Source: Thauera carbonicopians | Lineage (GTDB): Bacteria > Pseudomonadota > Gammaproteobacteria > Burkholderiales > Rhodocyclaceae | NCBI RefSeq assembly: GCF_025699485.1 | Contig: NZ_JANUXN010000004.1 | Span: 310,001-374,000 of the forward strand | DNA length: 64,000 nucleotides | Direction of reading: 5' to 3' | Part shown: positions 1 through 10,663 of the stretch, in pieces | Position numbering within the stretch: the first letter of the stretch is position 1 | Layout of the letters: each line of letters starts with the position of its first letter | Notes under the pieces: generated by a model | Told to the model about the DNA's origin: nothing | The model's database searches: none | What the model saw: only the letters and a program-made list of their open reading frames with translations | Position numbers and translations under genes: made by a program

Positions 1-28
1 CCGCGTGTCGCGCAAGAGCTTGTCACGC

Positions 29-1609
29 TCAGATTTCGCTCGACAAGGTCTTGCGATCGATCTTGCCGTTGGGATTGCGCGGCAGCGGTCCGTCGCGCAC
101 TTCGATGCGGCTCGGCACCATGTAGGCCGGCATGCGCTGGCGGCATTCCGCCAGCAGGGCCGTGCTGTCGAGTGTACCGCCCTGCGGCGGGGTGGCGATG
201 ACGGTGATGCTCTGGCCGAGCGTGTCGTGTTCGACGCCGAAGGCGGCGCATTCGCCGACCAGTCTGGTGGCGTAGAGGATTTCCTCGACTTCGGTGGGGC
301 TGACGCGGTAGCCGGAAGTCTTGATCATCTCGTCGCGGCGGCCGATGAAGTACAGGAAGCCTTCCTCGTCGCGGCGCACCGTGTCGCCCGAGAATACCGC
401 CAGTTCCGGCAGTACCAGGCCGCTCTGGCGGCCGGGCGCATGGCTGGGCAGCGGCTTGAAGCGTTCGGCGGTCTTCTCCGGGTCGTTCCAGTAGCCCATC
501 GCCACCAGCGCGCCGCGCTGGACGAGTTCGCCCGGTTCGTTGGGCGCGCATTCGCTGCCGTCCTCGCGCAGCACGACCACGTCGGCGTTCGGGATGGCCT
601 TGCCGATGGAGTCGGGCCGGCGGTCGGCTTCCTCGGGCGGCAGGTAGGTGGCACGGAAAGCTTCGGTGAGGCCGTACATCAGGAAGGGCTTGGTTTTCGG
701 CAACATGCCGCGCAGCTTGGTCAAGGTCTCCAGCGGCATGCGTCCGCCGGTGTTGGCGATGTAGCGCAGGTGTTCGGTGACGGTGCCCGCCCACTGGAGC
801 TGCGAAAGCTGGATCCACAGCGGCGGAACGGCGGTGAGGCCGGTGACCTTTTCCTTCTCGACGGCCTTCAGCACGTCGCGCGGCAGCAGGTAGTTCAGCA
901 GCACCACGCGCGCACCGCTGTGGAAGGCGGTGCTCAGTTGCGAGAAGCCGGCGTCGAAGGACAGCGGCAGGGCGGCCAGCAAGGTGTCGTCGGCGCGGTT
1001 CTCGAGGTACTGGGCGACGCTTTTCGCGCCGGCGACCATGTTGCGGTGCGACAGCACGACGCCTTTCGGCCGGCCGGTACTGCCCGAGGTGTACAGGATG
1101 GCGGCCATGTCGGCGTCGATGACGCGGTGGCCGGGGGTGGCGGGTGCGGCGAGGAGATCGCTCAGGCGGTGCACCGAGGCGCCGGGCAGGGAAGGCAGTT
1201 CGGCGGGTGCGCCGGTGAGCACGACGTGGCGCAGGTCATGGCAGGAGCCGAGTACCCCGGCCAGCGCGGCGAAGCGTTCGGGCGAGGTCAGCAGTACGCG
1301 GACGTTGCAGTCCTGCAGGATGTAGCCGACCTGTTCGGCTTTCAGAATGGGGTTGACCGGCACGAACACGCCGCCCGCGGCAGTCGTGCCGAACATGCCG
1401 ACGACGGTTTCGATGCGCTTGTCCAGATAGATGCCGACACGCTCGCTGCGTTCTATACCCAACTGGCGCAGACCGGCAGCAAAGGCCCGGATGTCGGCGG
1501 CGAGTTGCGCATAGCTGCGGTGTTCGGCGCCGAAGCTGAGCGCGGGAGCGTCGGCGTCGCGTTCGGCCGAGGCGAGAATGAGCTGATGCAGCAGGTGGGT
1601 GTGATTCAT
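29..1609 (-). CDS. AMP-forming acyl-CoA ligase, exosortase A-associated type
   Basis: A 526-aa member of the ANL superfamily, which activates a carboxylic acid as acyl-AMP and passes it to CoA or a carrier protein. The P-loop YTSGSTGRPKG lies near residues 173-183, the adenylate-binding YGLTEAF near 312, the hinge region with RRDEMIKTSGYRVSP in the C-terminal third, and the catalytic Lys in NPNGKIDRKTL near the end. The overall sequence resembles the subgroup found beside exosortase A / PEP-CTERM loci; that assignment is from memory, and no partner gene is visible because the gene ends 28 bases from the window edge. An in-frame extension to 1756 exists, but the ATG at 1609 gives the usual family N-terminus. 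Substrate unknown. Confidence 0.8.
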   Translation of the reverse strand: MNHTHLLHQLILASAERDADAPALSFGAEHRSYAQLAADIRAFAAGLRQLGIERSERVGIYLDKRIETVVGMFGTTAAGGVFVPVNPILKAEQVGYILQDCNVRVLLTSPERFAALAGVLGSCHDLRHVVLTGAPAELPSLPGASVHRLSDLLAAPATPGHRVIDADMAAILYTSGSTGRPKGVVLSHRNMVAGAKSVAQYLENRADDTLLAALPLSFDAGFSQLSTAFHSGARVVLLNYLLPRDVLKAVEKEKVTGLTAVPPLWIQLSQLQWAGTVTEHLRYIANTGGRMPLETLTKLRGMLPKTKPFLMYGLTEAFRATYLPPEEADRRPDSIGKAIPNADVVVLREDGSECAPNEPGELVQRGALVAMGYWNDPEKTAERFKPLPSHAPGRQSGLVLPELAVFSGDTVRRDEEGFLYFIGRRDEMIKTSGYRVSPTEVEEILYATRLVGECAAFGVEHDTLGQSITVIATPPQGGTLDSTALLAECRQRMPAYMVPSRIEVRDGPLPRNPNGKIDRKTLSSEI

Positions 1610-1748
1610 TTCAGGTCGTTCGGACAGGCGGGAAATTGCGCAGCGCATTAGGGTAGCGCCTCGGCATGCCAGGCACAACGCGCCGGCCACCTTGGCGCGC
1701 GCGGGGTTTGCTGTTAACGTCGCTGCGCCATTGTCGTTCAGGATCGCC

Positions 1749-2270
1749 GTGAGCATTGTGAACCTTTACCTGCCTTCACCAAACTTCGACGAGCGCCCCG
1801 AGGGCGAAAGTATTCGCCTCATCGTCGTGCACGCGATCAGCCTGCCGCCGGACCAGTTCGGCGGGCCGGGGGTGGCGCAGTTGTTTACCAACACCCTCGA
1901 TCCGGATGGGCATCCTTACTACGCCTCGATCCATCATCTGCGGGTGTCGGCCCATTACTTCATCCGCCGCGACGGTAAGGTAGTCCGCTTCGTCGATCCG
2001 GTGTTGCGGGCCTGGCACGCGGGGGTGTCGAGCTGGAACGGGCGGGAGCGCTGCAACGACTTCTCGATCGGAATCGAGCTGGAAGGCTGCGATACGCTGC
2101 CATTCGAGGATGTTCAATACCGGCAACTGGCCGGGCTCATCGACGAACTGAAGCGCCACTACCCGATCGAGGCAGTTGTCGGACATGCCGACATCGCGCC
2201 GGGCCGCAAGACCGACCCCGGACCTTTCTTCGATTGGGCCCGGCTCCGGCGCGATCTCGAAAGCATGTGA
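1749..2270 (+). CDS. ampD: 1,6-anhydro-N-acetylmuramoyl-L-alanine amidase AmpD
   Basis: Cytoplasmic zinc amidase of 173 aa that removes the stem peptide from anhydro-muropeptides during peptidoglycan recycling. Family signatures are all present: the first His in IVVHAIS, HYFIRRDGKVV, WHAGVSSWNGR, the substrate loop IGIELEG, and the C-terminal GHADIAPGRKTDPGP carrying the second His and the Asp ligand. Length fits AmpD. The start is a GTG at 1749 preceded by AGGA with 5-nt spacing; an upstream in-frame start at 1692 would add 19 residues of no resemblance to the family. Divergent from the ligase gene, with a 139-bp gap. Confidence 0.93.
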   Translation: MSIVNLYLPSPNFDERPEGESIRLIVVHAISLPPDQFGGPGVAQLFTNTLDPDGHPYYASIHHLRVSAHYFIRRDGKVVRFVDPVLRAWHAGVSSWNGRERCNDFSIGIELEGCDTLPFEDVQYRQLAGLIDELKRHYPIEAVVGHADIAPGRKTDPGPFFDWARLRRDLESM

Positions 2271-2314
2271 GGCAAGCGGCCGGCAACCGGCGCAATGCGC
2301 TGATGCCGGGAACC

Positions 2315-3481
2315 TCAGTCGCAGCCAAACAGATCTCTGGTGTAAACCTTGTCCTGGACGTCCGCCAGCTTTTCGGTGTAGCGGTTTGCGATGATCACGT
2401 CCGATTCCTGCTTGAAGGTTTCGAAATCGTTTTCCACCCTCGAGTTGTAGAAGTGAGGCGTTGTGAGTTCAGGCTCGTAGACGATGACTTCGATGCCCTT
2501 TGCCTTGATCCGCTTCATGATTCCCTGAATGCTGGAGGCGCGGAAGTTGTCCGAGCCGGCCTTCATGATGAGGCGGTAGATGCCGACGACCTTCGGGTTG
2601 CGCCGGATGACTTCGTCGGCGATGAAATCCTTGCGCGTCGTGTTTGCTTCGACGATGGCGTGAATCAGGTTTTGTGGCACGTCACGGTAGTTGGCCAGCA
2701 ACTGCTTGGTGTCCTTGGGCAGGCAGTAGCCGCCGTAGCCGAAGCTGGGATTGTTGTAGTGCTTGCCGATACGTGGGTCCAGGCAGACGCCGTCGATGAT
2801 CTGGCGGGTGTCCAGGCCGTGGGTGGCGGCATAGGTGTCCAGTTCGTTGAAGTAGGCGACACGCATGGCCAGGTAGGTGTTGGCGAAGAGTTTGATGGCT
2901 TCGGCTTCGGTGCTGTCCGTGAATAAGGTGGGGATGTCCTGCTTGATCGCGCCTTGCTGCAGCAGCCTGGCGAAAGTTTCGGCGCGGGGCGATTTTTCGC
3001 CGATGATGATGCGGCTGGGGTGGAGGTTGTCGTGCAGCGCCTTGCCTTCGCGCAGAAACTCCGGCGAGAAAAGCAGTTTGTCCGTGCCCAGCGTTTGCCG
3101 CGCCCTGACGGTATAGCCGACCGGCACGGTGGATTTGATCACCATCGTCGCCTGCGGGTTGATGGCGATGACATCCTCGATGACGGATTCGATGGAGGCG
3201 GTGTTGAAGTAGTTGGTCTGGGGGTCGTAGTCGGTGGGCGTGGCGATGACGACGAAATCCGCCCCTTGGTAGGCTTCACGCCTGTCCAGCGTGGCGCGGA
3301 AGTCGAGCGCTTTGTTGTTCAGGTAATCCTCGATCTCCCTGTCTTCGATGGGGGATTGTTTCCGGTTGAGCAGGGCGACTTTCTCGGGGACGACATCCAA
3401 CGCCACCACTTCGTTGTGCTGGGCAAGCAGGATGGCGTTGGAAAGGCCGACGTAACCGGTGCCGGCGATAGCGATTCTCAT
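2315..3481 (-). CDS. ugd: UDP-glucose 6-dehydrogenase
   Basis: 388 aa, the short UDP-glucose/GDP-mannose dehydrogenase form. It oxidises UDP-glucose to UDP-glucuronate using two NAD+. Visible features: N-terminal Rossmann motif GTGYVG at 7-12, STVPVG in the first domain, the Lys/Asn/Asp-bearing central helix [14 protein letters not shown], and the catalytic thiol Cys253 in [14 protein letters not shown]. Ends with a complete C-terminal UDP-binding domain. Product feeds capsule or LPS; a UDP-glucuronate 4-epimerase sits at about 33.2 kb and could use it. ATG at 3481; no partner gene in the same operon. Confidence 0.93.
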   Translation of the reverse strand: MRIAIAGTGYVGLSNAILLAQHNEVVALDVVPEKVALLNRKQSPIEDREIEDYLNNKALDFRATLDRREAYQGADFVVIATPTDYDPQTNYFNTASIESVIEDVIAINPQATMVIKSTVPVGYTVRARQTLGTDKLLFSPEFLREGKALHDNLHPSRIIIGEKSPRAETFARLLQQGAIKQDIPTLFTDSTEAEAIKLFANTYLAMRVAYFNELDTYAATHGLDTRQIIDGVCLDPRIGKHYNNPSFGYGGYCLPKDTKQLLANYRDVPQNLIHAIVEANTTRKDFIADEVIRRNPKVVGIYRLIMKAGSDNFRASSIQGIMKRIKAKGIEVIVYEPELTTPHFYNSRVENDFETFKQESDVIIANRYTEKLADVQDKVYTRDLFGCD

Positions 3482-3621
3482 GAATTTTCCCGTACTTGAC
3501 TGTGTGTCGTGGTATGCCGCCGGATTCTCTCACGATCTGATTCGGGTGAGGCGTGAGGTTTTTGGCTGTGCGCGGGCTGGGTGCCTGTGGTAGGCGCGAG
3601 CGCAAATTGTGGCGTCAAGTT

Positions 3622-3650
3622 TTGACAAAATGTTTTTGCCGCAATAAAAT
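3622..3650 (+). promoter_or_regulatory. Near-consensus sigma-70 promoter for the lytic transglycosylase
   Basis: TTGACA at 3622-3627, a 17-nt spacer, and TAAAAT at 3645-3650. The -35 box is perfect and the -10 has one mismatch. Expected transcription start is near 3657, which gives a leader of about 270 nt before the ATG at 3930. The -35 overlaps an inverted TTGAC (CGTCAA at 3613-3618), so a back-to-back -35 for ugd on the other strand is possible, although no good -10 follows it. Confidence 0.75.
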
Positions 3651-3656
3651 CCGTTC

Positions 3657-3929
3657 GATGCTGCTTTGCAGCAATCTTATTGGCTCATAAATCGATCTCG
3701 GTGCGGCGCCTTCCCCCTGGGGAGACGCAGTTTCATGGACGCACGCACCGCGGGGCCCGCTGTCTGGTTGCGGCGACGGGCTTGAACACCTACTGGCGAC
3801 CGAGTGTGACTGCACTCAGGAGCGGCCGATCCGCCGCTTCGGAGACGGCTTGCGCGATACCTGCGCAGGCTTCTGGATGCCCACCATGGCAATCCTGCGC
3901 AGCCCTCAGGCCACAGCATGGAGGACACC
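3657..3929 (+). ncRNA. Putative structured 5' leader of the lytic transglycosylase mRNA
   Basis: Non-coding stretch between the promoter and the RBS (GGAGG at 3920-3924) of the downstream gene. Complementary arms seen by eye: GCTGC/GCAGC at 3660-3672; CGGTGCG 3699-3705 with CGCACCG 3744-3750, enclosing a CTTCC/GGGAG hairpin; GGTTGC/GCGACC near 3766-3801; GAGTG/CACTC near 3803-3818; GCGG/CCGC near 3822-3837; and GCGC/GCGC near 3853-3866. I cannot match it to a known riboswitch class. The rest of the 448-bp ugd-transglycosylase gap (3482-3621) shows nothing beyond a possible ugd promoter. Confidence 0.4.
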
Positions 3930-4760
3930 ATGAAACACGCAACTCGAATCAACGCGCTCGCGCGTCAGGCGAGCGGGGCCGTGTTTGGTATTGCGCACGG
4001 TGCCGTTCTTTTTTTTGGCCTTGCGGGCATGGCCTACCTGGGGTACGACGACGGCAGCCGTCCTGCGATCGGTTATGCCGATCTGCGCGTGCAGGGCAAG
4101 GCGGCGCCGACGGTGAGCGAAGCAGCGATGGCGCAGGCAGATGCCTATCGCGCCCAGCCGGCGCTGGTGGTGCCGCAAAAGCCGGAGCCGGCTCTGGTTG
4201 CGCCGAGCACTCGAAAGTCGTCGGCGCTTGCATCGCTCCGCATGCCGGACTTCGGTCTGGACTCCGGAGACGATGGGCTGTCACCCGAAATGCTCCGGGT
4301 GCGCGACTGGATCACCGATACCTATCGGGTGCCGGGGGATGTGATCGAACCGGCCTTGATGGCGGCCGAGGAGTCGGCCGAGGAGCATGGCTTCGATCCC
4401 CTGCTGATCGTCGCGATCATGGCGGTCGAGTCCAGCTTCAATCCGCGCGCGGTCAGCAACATGGGTGCCCAGGGTCTGATGCAGGTCATCCCGCGTTATC
4501 ACCAGGACAAGATCGGCCAGGGGCGCGGCAAGTACGCGTTGTTCGACCCGACCCTGAACGTGCGCGTGGGCACATTGGTGCTGCAGGAGGGACTGCAGCG
4601 CTACGGTTCCCTGCAGCGCGCCCTGCAGTACTACAACGGCTCGCTGAAGGATCCGAACGCGCGCTATACGCGCAAGGTGATGGCGATCAAGAAGCGCCTG
4701 GTGGCGGCTTCGGGCCGTGAAACCGTGGTGCGGAACGAAACACCGGCGTCCGCCGGCTGA
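3930..4760 (+). CDS. Lytic transglycosylase, SLT domain
   Basis: 276-aa envelope protein that cleaves the MurNAc-GlcNAc bond to give 1,6-anhydro ends. An N-terminal hydrophobic segment (about residues 20-38) looks like a signal anchor, followed by an Ala/Pro-rich linker to about residue 115 and an SLT fold from about 135. The catalytic Glu is Glu167 in MAVESSFNP; SNMGAQGLMQVIP and ALQYYNGS complete the family pattern. ATG 3930 is chosen over the in-frame ATG at 3918 because GGAGG sits 5 nt before it. Its products are substrates for the recycling amidase AmpD. Convergent with the aminotransferase, with only 7 bp between stops. Confidence 0.88.
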   Translation: MKHATRINALARQASGAVFGIAHGAVLFFGLAGMAYLGYDDGSRPAIGYADLRVQGKAAPTVSEAAMAQADAYRAQPALVVPQKPEPALVAPSTRKSSALASLRMPDFGLDSGDDGLSPEMLRVRDWITDTYRVPGDVIEPALMAAEESAEEHGFDPLLIVAIMAVESSFNPRAVSNMGAQGLMQVIPRYHQDKIGQGRGKYALFDPTLNVRVGTLVLQEGLQRYGSLQRALQYYNGSLKDPNARYTRKVMAIKKRLVAASGRETVVRNETPASAG

Positions 4761-4767
4761 CACCCGC

Positions 4768-5937
4768 CTACAGCTTGAGCCGGGCGATGCGCTCGGCGGC
4801 TTCCAGCAGGCGCTCGCGCCGCGTCGTGTAGGCGATGCGCAGGTGCCGGCGCGGCAGATGGTGGCCGAAGTCCAGGCCGGGCGTGGCCGCGACGCCGGCT
4901 TCCTCGATCAGACGGTGCGCCAGCGCTTCGGCATCGTCCGCCAGCTTCGACACATCGGCGTAGATGTAGAACGCCCCCTGCGGCTCGGTCGCCACCGTGA
5001 AGCCGAGGCTGCGCAGCGCCGGCAGCAGGGTGTCGCGGCGCTCGCCGAACTCATGTCGGCGCGCCTCCAGAATCTCCACCGTCTCCGGGCGGAAGGCCGC
5101 CAGCGCAGCATGCTGCGCCGGCGTCGATGGCGAGATGAAGAAGTGCTGCGCGAGCTTCTCGATGTCGCGCACGATGCCGGCCGGTGCTACCAGCCAGCCC
5201 AGGCGCCAGCCCGTCATGCCGAAATACTTCGAGAAGCTGTTGACCACGAATACGTCGTCGGCGGCATTCAGCGCAGGACGGGCTAGGGCGGTCGCCGCCT
5301 CCACGCCGTAGCTGAGGCCCTGGTAGATCTCATCGACGATCAGCACACCGTTCCGGGCATGCGTGACGGCGTGCAGCGCAGCGATTTCGTCGACATCCAG
5401 CAGGGTGCCGGTCGGGTTCGAAGGCGTCGCCACCATCAGGCCGCGGCAGCGGCTGCTCCACGCAGCCTCGACCTGCGCCGGTGTGGGCTGGTAGCGGCTC
5501 GCGGCATCCACCGGCAGTCCTCGCGCCCGGCCTTCGAAGCTGCGCACCAGATGGCGGTTGGATGGGTAGCCCGGATCGGGCAGCAGCCATTCGTCTCCCG
5601 GCTCGGTCGTCGCCGCCAGCGCCAGCATCAGTGCCCCCGATGCGCCTGAGGTGACGATGATGCGCTCGGGGGCGACGTCGGCACCGAAGCGATCCTGGTA
5701 GAAGCGGGCGATGGCTTCACGCAGTGAGGGCAGGCCCAGACCGGCGGTGTAATGGACATCGCCGCCGGCGATGAAGCGTGTCGCGGCGTCGATGACGGGC
5801 TGCGGCGTGGGGAAATCCGGTTCGCCGACTTCCATGTGGATGATGTCGCGGCCCTGCGCTTCCAGTTCGCGCGCGCGGCGCAGCAACTCCATGACGTGGA
5901 AGGGCTGGATGTCGTCGAGGCGGGTCGAGCGGTGCAT
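4768..5937 (-). CDS. Class I/II pyridoxal-phosphate aminotransferase
   Basis: 389 aa, fold-type I aminotransferase. The PLP Lys is Lys237 in NSFSKYFGMTGWRLGW; TPSNPTG (about 171-177), VDEIYQ (about 201) and the C-terminal substrate-carboxylate Arg in HLRIAYT are all present. The sequence is of the AspC/ArAT-like branch annotated simply as pyridoxal-dependent aminotransferase in betaproteobacteria; amino-acid specificity cannot be read from the sequence. Single gene, separated from pckG by a terminator hairpin. Confidence 0.88.
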   Translation of the reverse strand: MHRSTRLDDIQPFHVMELLRRARELEAQGRDIIHMEVGEPDFPTPQPVIDAATRFIAGGDVHYTAGLGLPSLREAIARFYQDRFGADVAPERIIVTSGASGALMLALAATTEPGDEWLLPDPGYPSNRHLVRSFEGRARGLPVDAASRYQPTPAQVEAAWSSRCRGLMVATPSNPTGTLLDVDEIAALHAVTHARNGVLIVDEIYQGLSYGVEAATALARPALNAADDVFVVNSFSKYFGMTGWRLGWLVAPAGIVRDIEKLAQHFFISPSTPAQHAALAAFRPETVEILEARRHEFGERRDTLLPALRSLGFTVATEPQGAFYIYADVSKLADDAEALAHRLIEEAGVAATPGLDFGHHLPRRHLRIAYTTRRERLLEAAERIARLKL

Positions 5938-5982
5938 GGCTTGATCGTCCTGGTGAAGGTGGGGTGGATGTTCCCCTGAAAG

Positions 5983-6013
5983 CGAAAAAGCGCCGACCAG
6001 CGGCGCTTTTTCG
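5983..6013. terminator. Bidirectional terminator hairpin after pckG
   Basis: Perfect 13-bp inverted repeat, arms 5983-5995 and 6001-6013, 5-nt loop, with A5/T5 tracts inside the arms, so it works as a stem plus U-run in both directions. It follows the pckG stop (6034) on the minus strand. Confidence 0.85.
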
Positions 6014-6033
6014 TTCTGGAGCCGGCCGGTGTC

Positions 6034-7893
<1,860 letters not shown>

Positions 7894-8322
7894 GTGTACA
7901 GCTCTCCCGTGCTGTGATGCGAAACCATTCCCGTCGGTCGGCCATCGTCGAGGCGGTCTGCTGCCTGGCCGGCGGGCTGCGTGGGTGCCGGTGGCACCCG
8001 ATGTCCGGTCTCGGTTCCACGAAGGCGGGCCGCGACCGGTGAAAGCCCATAATTATGCCACGACCGATGCCGGATCATGAATTGGATATGCTCGTAAGTG
8101 ATTGGCAGGCCAGGGTGCGTTTAAGATGGGCGTGCGCGGCGCATTGCTTTCCTTTCAGTTTCCTTTCATATCGCAAATCACGTTTTCGGAATGCGGAAAA
8201 TTGGTAATCGCGGTATCCTCGGCAGGGCCGCGCGAGTGCCGCCCTGCCTGCTCTGATGCCGGGAGCGGTCGATGGTGCGTGCCGCGCACTCCATACCCAG
8301 AAGACGAGACAGGAAAGAGACC
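7894..8322. promoter_or_regulatory. Divergent pckG/maeB control region
   Basis: 429 bp without a supportable gene. Towards pckG a -10-like CATAAT is readable on the minus strand (plus 8052-8057) with only a weak -35 about 17-18 nt upstream. Towards maeB an AT-richer tract at about 8150-8215 is the likeliest promoter area, but no clear box pair stands out. The GC-rich part at 7950-8040 contains only small imperfect hairpins. Confidence 0.35.
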
Positions 8323-10596
8323 ATGGATGAACTGATTCGCAGTGCCGCCCTCGACTATCATCGTTATCCGCGTCCGGGCAAGATCTCGGTGACGCCGACC
8401 AAGGTGCTGTCAAACCAGCGGGACTTGTCGCTGGCGTATTCGCCCGGGGTGGCGGCCGCCTGCGATGCCATCGTCGAAGACCCCGCACAGGCCGCGGAGC
8501 TCACCGCGCGCTCGAACCTGATCGGCGTCGTCACCAACGGCACCGCGGTGCTGGGGCTGGGCAACATCGGCCCGCTGGCGTCCAAGCCGGTCATGGAAGG
8601 CAAGGGCGTGCTGTTCAAGAAGTTCGCCGGCATCGACGTCTTCGACCTCGAGATCGACGAGCCGGACGCCGACAAGCTGATCGACATGATCGCCGCGCTC
8701 GAGCCGACTTTCGGCGGCATCAACCTCGAGGACATCAAGGCGCCGGAATGCTTCTACATCGAGAAGAAGCTGCGCGAGCGCATGAAGATTCCGGTCTTCC
8801 ACGACGATCAGCACGGTACCGCGATCGTCGTCGGCGCCGCCATCCTCAACGGCCTGCACCTGCAGGGCAAGGCGCTGAACCAGGTCAAGGTGGTGACTTC
8901 GGGCGCCGGCGCTGCGGCGCTGGCCTGCCTGGGTCTGCTCGAAAAGCTCGGCGTGCCGGTCGACAACATCTGGGTCACCGACATCGAGGGCGTGGTCTAT
9001 GAGGGGCGCACCGTGCTGATGGACCCGATCAAGGCACGCTACGCCAAGAAAACCGATGCCCGCACGCTGGGCGAGATCATCGAAGGCGCCGACGTCTTCC
9101 TCGGCCTGTCGGCGGGCGGCGTGCTGAAGCCGGAGATGGCGGCGAAGATGGCGCCGCGGCCGATGATCCTGGCGCTGGCCAATCCGACGCCCGAGATCCT
9201 GCCGGAGCAGGTCAAGGAAGTGCGCGACGACGCGCTGATCGCCACCGGCCGTTCGGACTATCCGAACCAGGTCAACAACGTGCTGTGCTTCCCCTTCATC
9301 TTCCGTGGTGCGCTCGACGTCGGCGCCACCACGATCTCCGACGAGATGCAGCTTGCCGCGGTGAAGGCGATCGCCGAACTGGCGCGCGTCGAGCAGAGCG
9401 ACATCGTCGCGGCCGCCTACGGTGAGAAGGTCGGCGGCTTCGGCCCCGACTACATCATTCCGCGTCCTTTCGACCCGCGCCTGATCGTCAAGATCGCGCC
9501 CGCGGTGGCCGAGGCGGCGGTGACCTCGGGCGTGGCGACGCGGCCGATCACCGACTGGGATGCCTATCGTGCCCAGCTCAACAATTTCGTCTGGCAGTCC
9601 GGCCTGATCATGAAGCCGGTGTTCGCCGCCGCACGCGCGAATCCGAAGCGCATCATCTTTGCCGAAGGCGAGTCCGAGAAAGTGCTGCGCGCGGTGCAGC
9701 AGGTGGTCGACGAAGGCTTGGCGCGCCCGATCCTGATCGGCCGTCCCGAGGTCGTGAAGTCCAACGTCGAACGCTTCGGCCTGCGCATGCTGGCCGATCG
9801 CGACTACGAATTGGTCAACCCCGATTCGGATCCGCGCTTCAACCAGTTGTGGCAGCACTACCACGAACTGATGGAACGCCACGGGGTGTCGGTGGAGTAC
9901 GCCAAGAAGGAAGTCCGCCGCCGCACGACGCTGATCGGCACGCTGCTGCTCAAGTTCGGCTACGGCGACGGGCTGATCTGCGGCACCTACGGCATGCACC
10001 GCCTGCACCGCGAGTTCGTCGAATCCGTGCTCGGCCGTCGCGAAGGTGTCGAGCATCTCTACACGGTCAACCTGCTCAGCCTGCCGGGTCGCACCCTGTT
10101 CCTGGCCGACACCTATGTCAATTACGACCCGACGTCGGAGCAGATCGTCGAGATGACCTTGCTGGCGGCCGAGGAAATGAAGCGCTTCGGTGTCGAACCG
10201 AAGGTGGCCCTGCTGTCGCATTCGTCCTTCGGTTCGGCTGATTCGCCGACCGCCGAGAAGATGCGCGCTGCGCTGCGCGCGCTGCACGAACAGCATCCCG
10301 ATCTCGCCGTCGAAGGCGAAATGCATGGCGACTCGGCGCTGGATGCCAGGCATCGCCTGCAGATCTTCCCCAACGCCAGGATGCGCGAGGATGCGAACCT
10401 GCTGATCTTCCCGACCCTGGATGCGGCCAACATCGCCTTCAACCTGCTCAAGAACGCCGCGGGCGAAGGCATGACCGTGGGGCCGATCCTGCTGGGCGCG
10501 TCCAAGCCGGTCCATATCCTGACGCCTTCGGCCACCGTCAGGCGCATCATCAACATGACGGCGCTGACCGTCGTCGAAGCCGGCCAGGGAGATTGA
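8323..10596 (+). CDS. maeB: NADP-dependent malic enzyme with C-terminal phosphotransacetylase-like domain
   Basis: 757 aa, the large MaeB type: malic enzyme domain (about 1-430) followed by a PTA-like domain (about 440-757) thought to be regulatory and to bind acetyl-CoA. Catalyses oxidative decarboxylation of malate to pyruvate. Visible motifs: SLAYSPGVA, the Tyr/Lys-containing [21 protein letters not shown], and the dinucleotide-binding [14 protein letters not shown]. The start is ATG 8323 with AGGAAAGAG just upstream; an in-frame start at 8272 would add 17 unsupported residues. Divergent from pckG. Confidence 0.95.
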   Translation: MDELIRSAALDYHRYPRPGKISVTPTKVLSNQRDLSLAYSPGVAAACDAIVEDPAQAAELTARSNLIGVVTNGTAVLGLGNIGPLASKPVMEGKGVLFKKFAGIDVFDLEIDEPDADKLIDMIAALEPTFGGINLEDIKAPECFYIEKKLRERMKIPVFHDDQHGTAIVVGAAILNGLHLQGKALNQVKVVTSGAGAAALACLGLLEKLGVPVDNIWVTDIEGVVYEGRTVLMDPIKARYAKKTDARTLGEIIEGADVFLGLSAGGVLKPEMAAKMAPRPMILALANPTPEILPEQVKEVRDDALIATGRSDYPNQVNNVLCFPFIFRGALDVGATTISDEMQLAAVKAIAELARVEQSDIVAAAYGEKVGGFGPDYIIPRPFDPRLIVKIAPAVAEAAVTSGVATRPITDWDAYRAQLNNFVWQSGLIMKPVFAAARANPKRIIFAEGESEKVLRAVQQVVDEGLARPILIGRPEVVKSNVERFGLRMLADRDYELVNPDSDPRFNQLWQHYHELMERHGVSVEYAKKEVRRRTTLIGTLLLKFGYGDGLICGTYGMHRLHREFVESVLGRREGVEHLYTVNLLSLPGRTLFLADTYVNYDPTSEQIVEMTLLAAEEMKRFGVEPKVALLSHSSFGSADSPTAEKMRAALRALHEQHPDLAVEGEMHGDSALDARHRLQIFPNARMREDANLLIFPTLDAANIAFNLLKNAAGEGMTVGPILLGASKPVHILTPSATVRRIINMTALTVVEAGQGD

Positions 10597-10663
10597 TGCG
10601 CTTGCCGCCTCCCGCCTTCATCGTTCATCCTCCGCGCATGGCAATACGCGGGCATGATGGACG

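Noticed and set aside
5-1651. 548-residue open frame on the plus strand opposite the ligase gene
   Set aside because: GC-rich antisense shadow: no family resemblance, while the minus frame has intact ANL motifs.
3657-3929. Known riboswitch class (c-di-GMP, c-di-AMP, glycine, cobalamin) in the transglycosylase leader
   Set aside because: Some short matches (for example CTCAGGC near 3905), but the conserved cores of these classes are missing.
8410-10515. 701-residue open frame antisense to maeB
   Set aside because: His/Asp/Gly-rich composition of a mirrored coding frame; maeB motifs are complete on the other strand.
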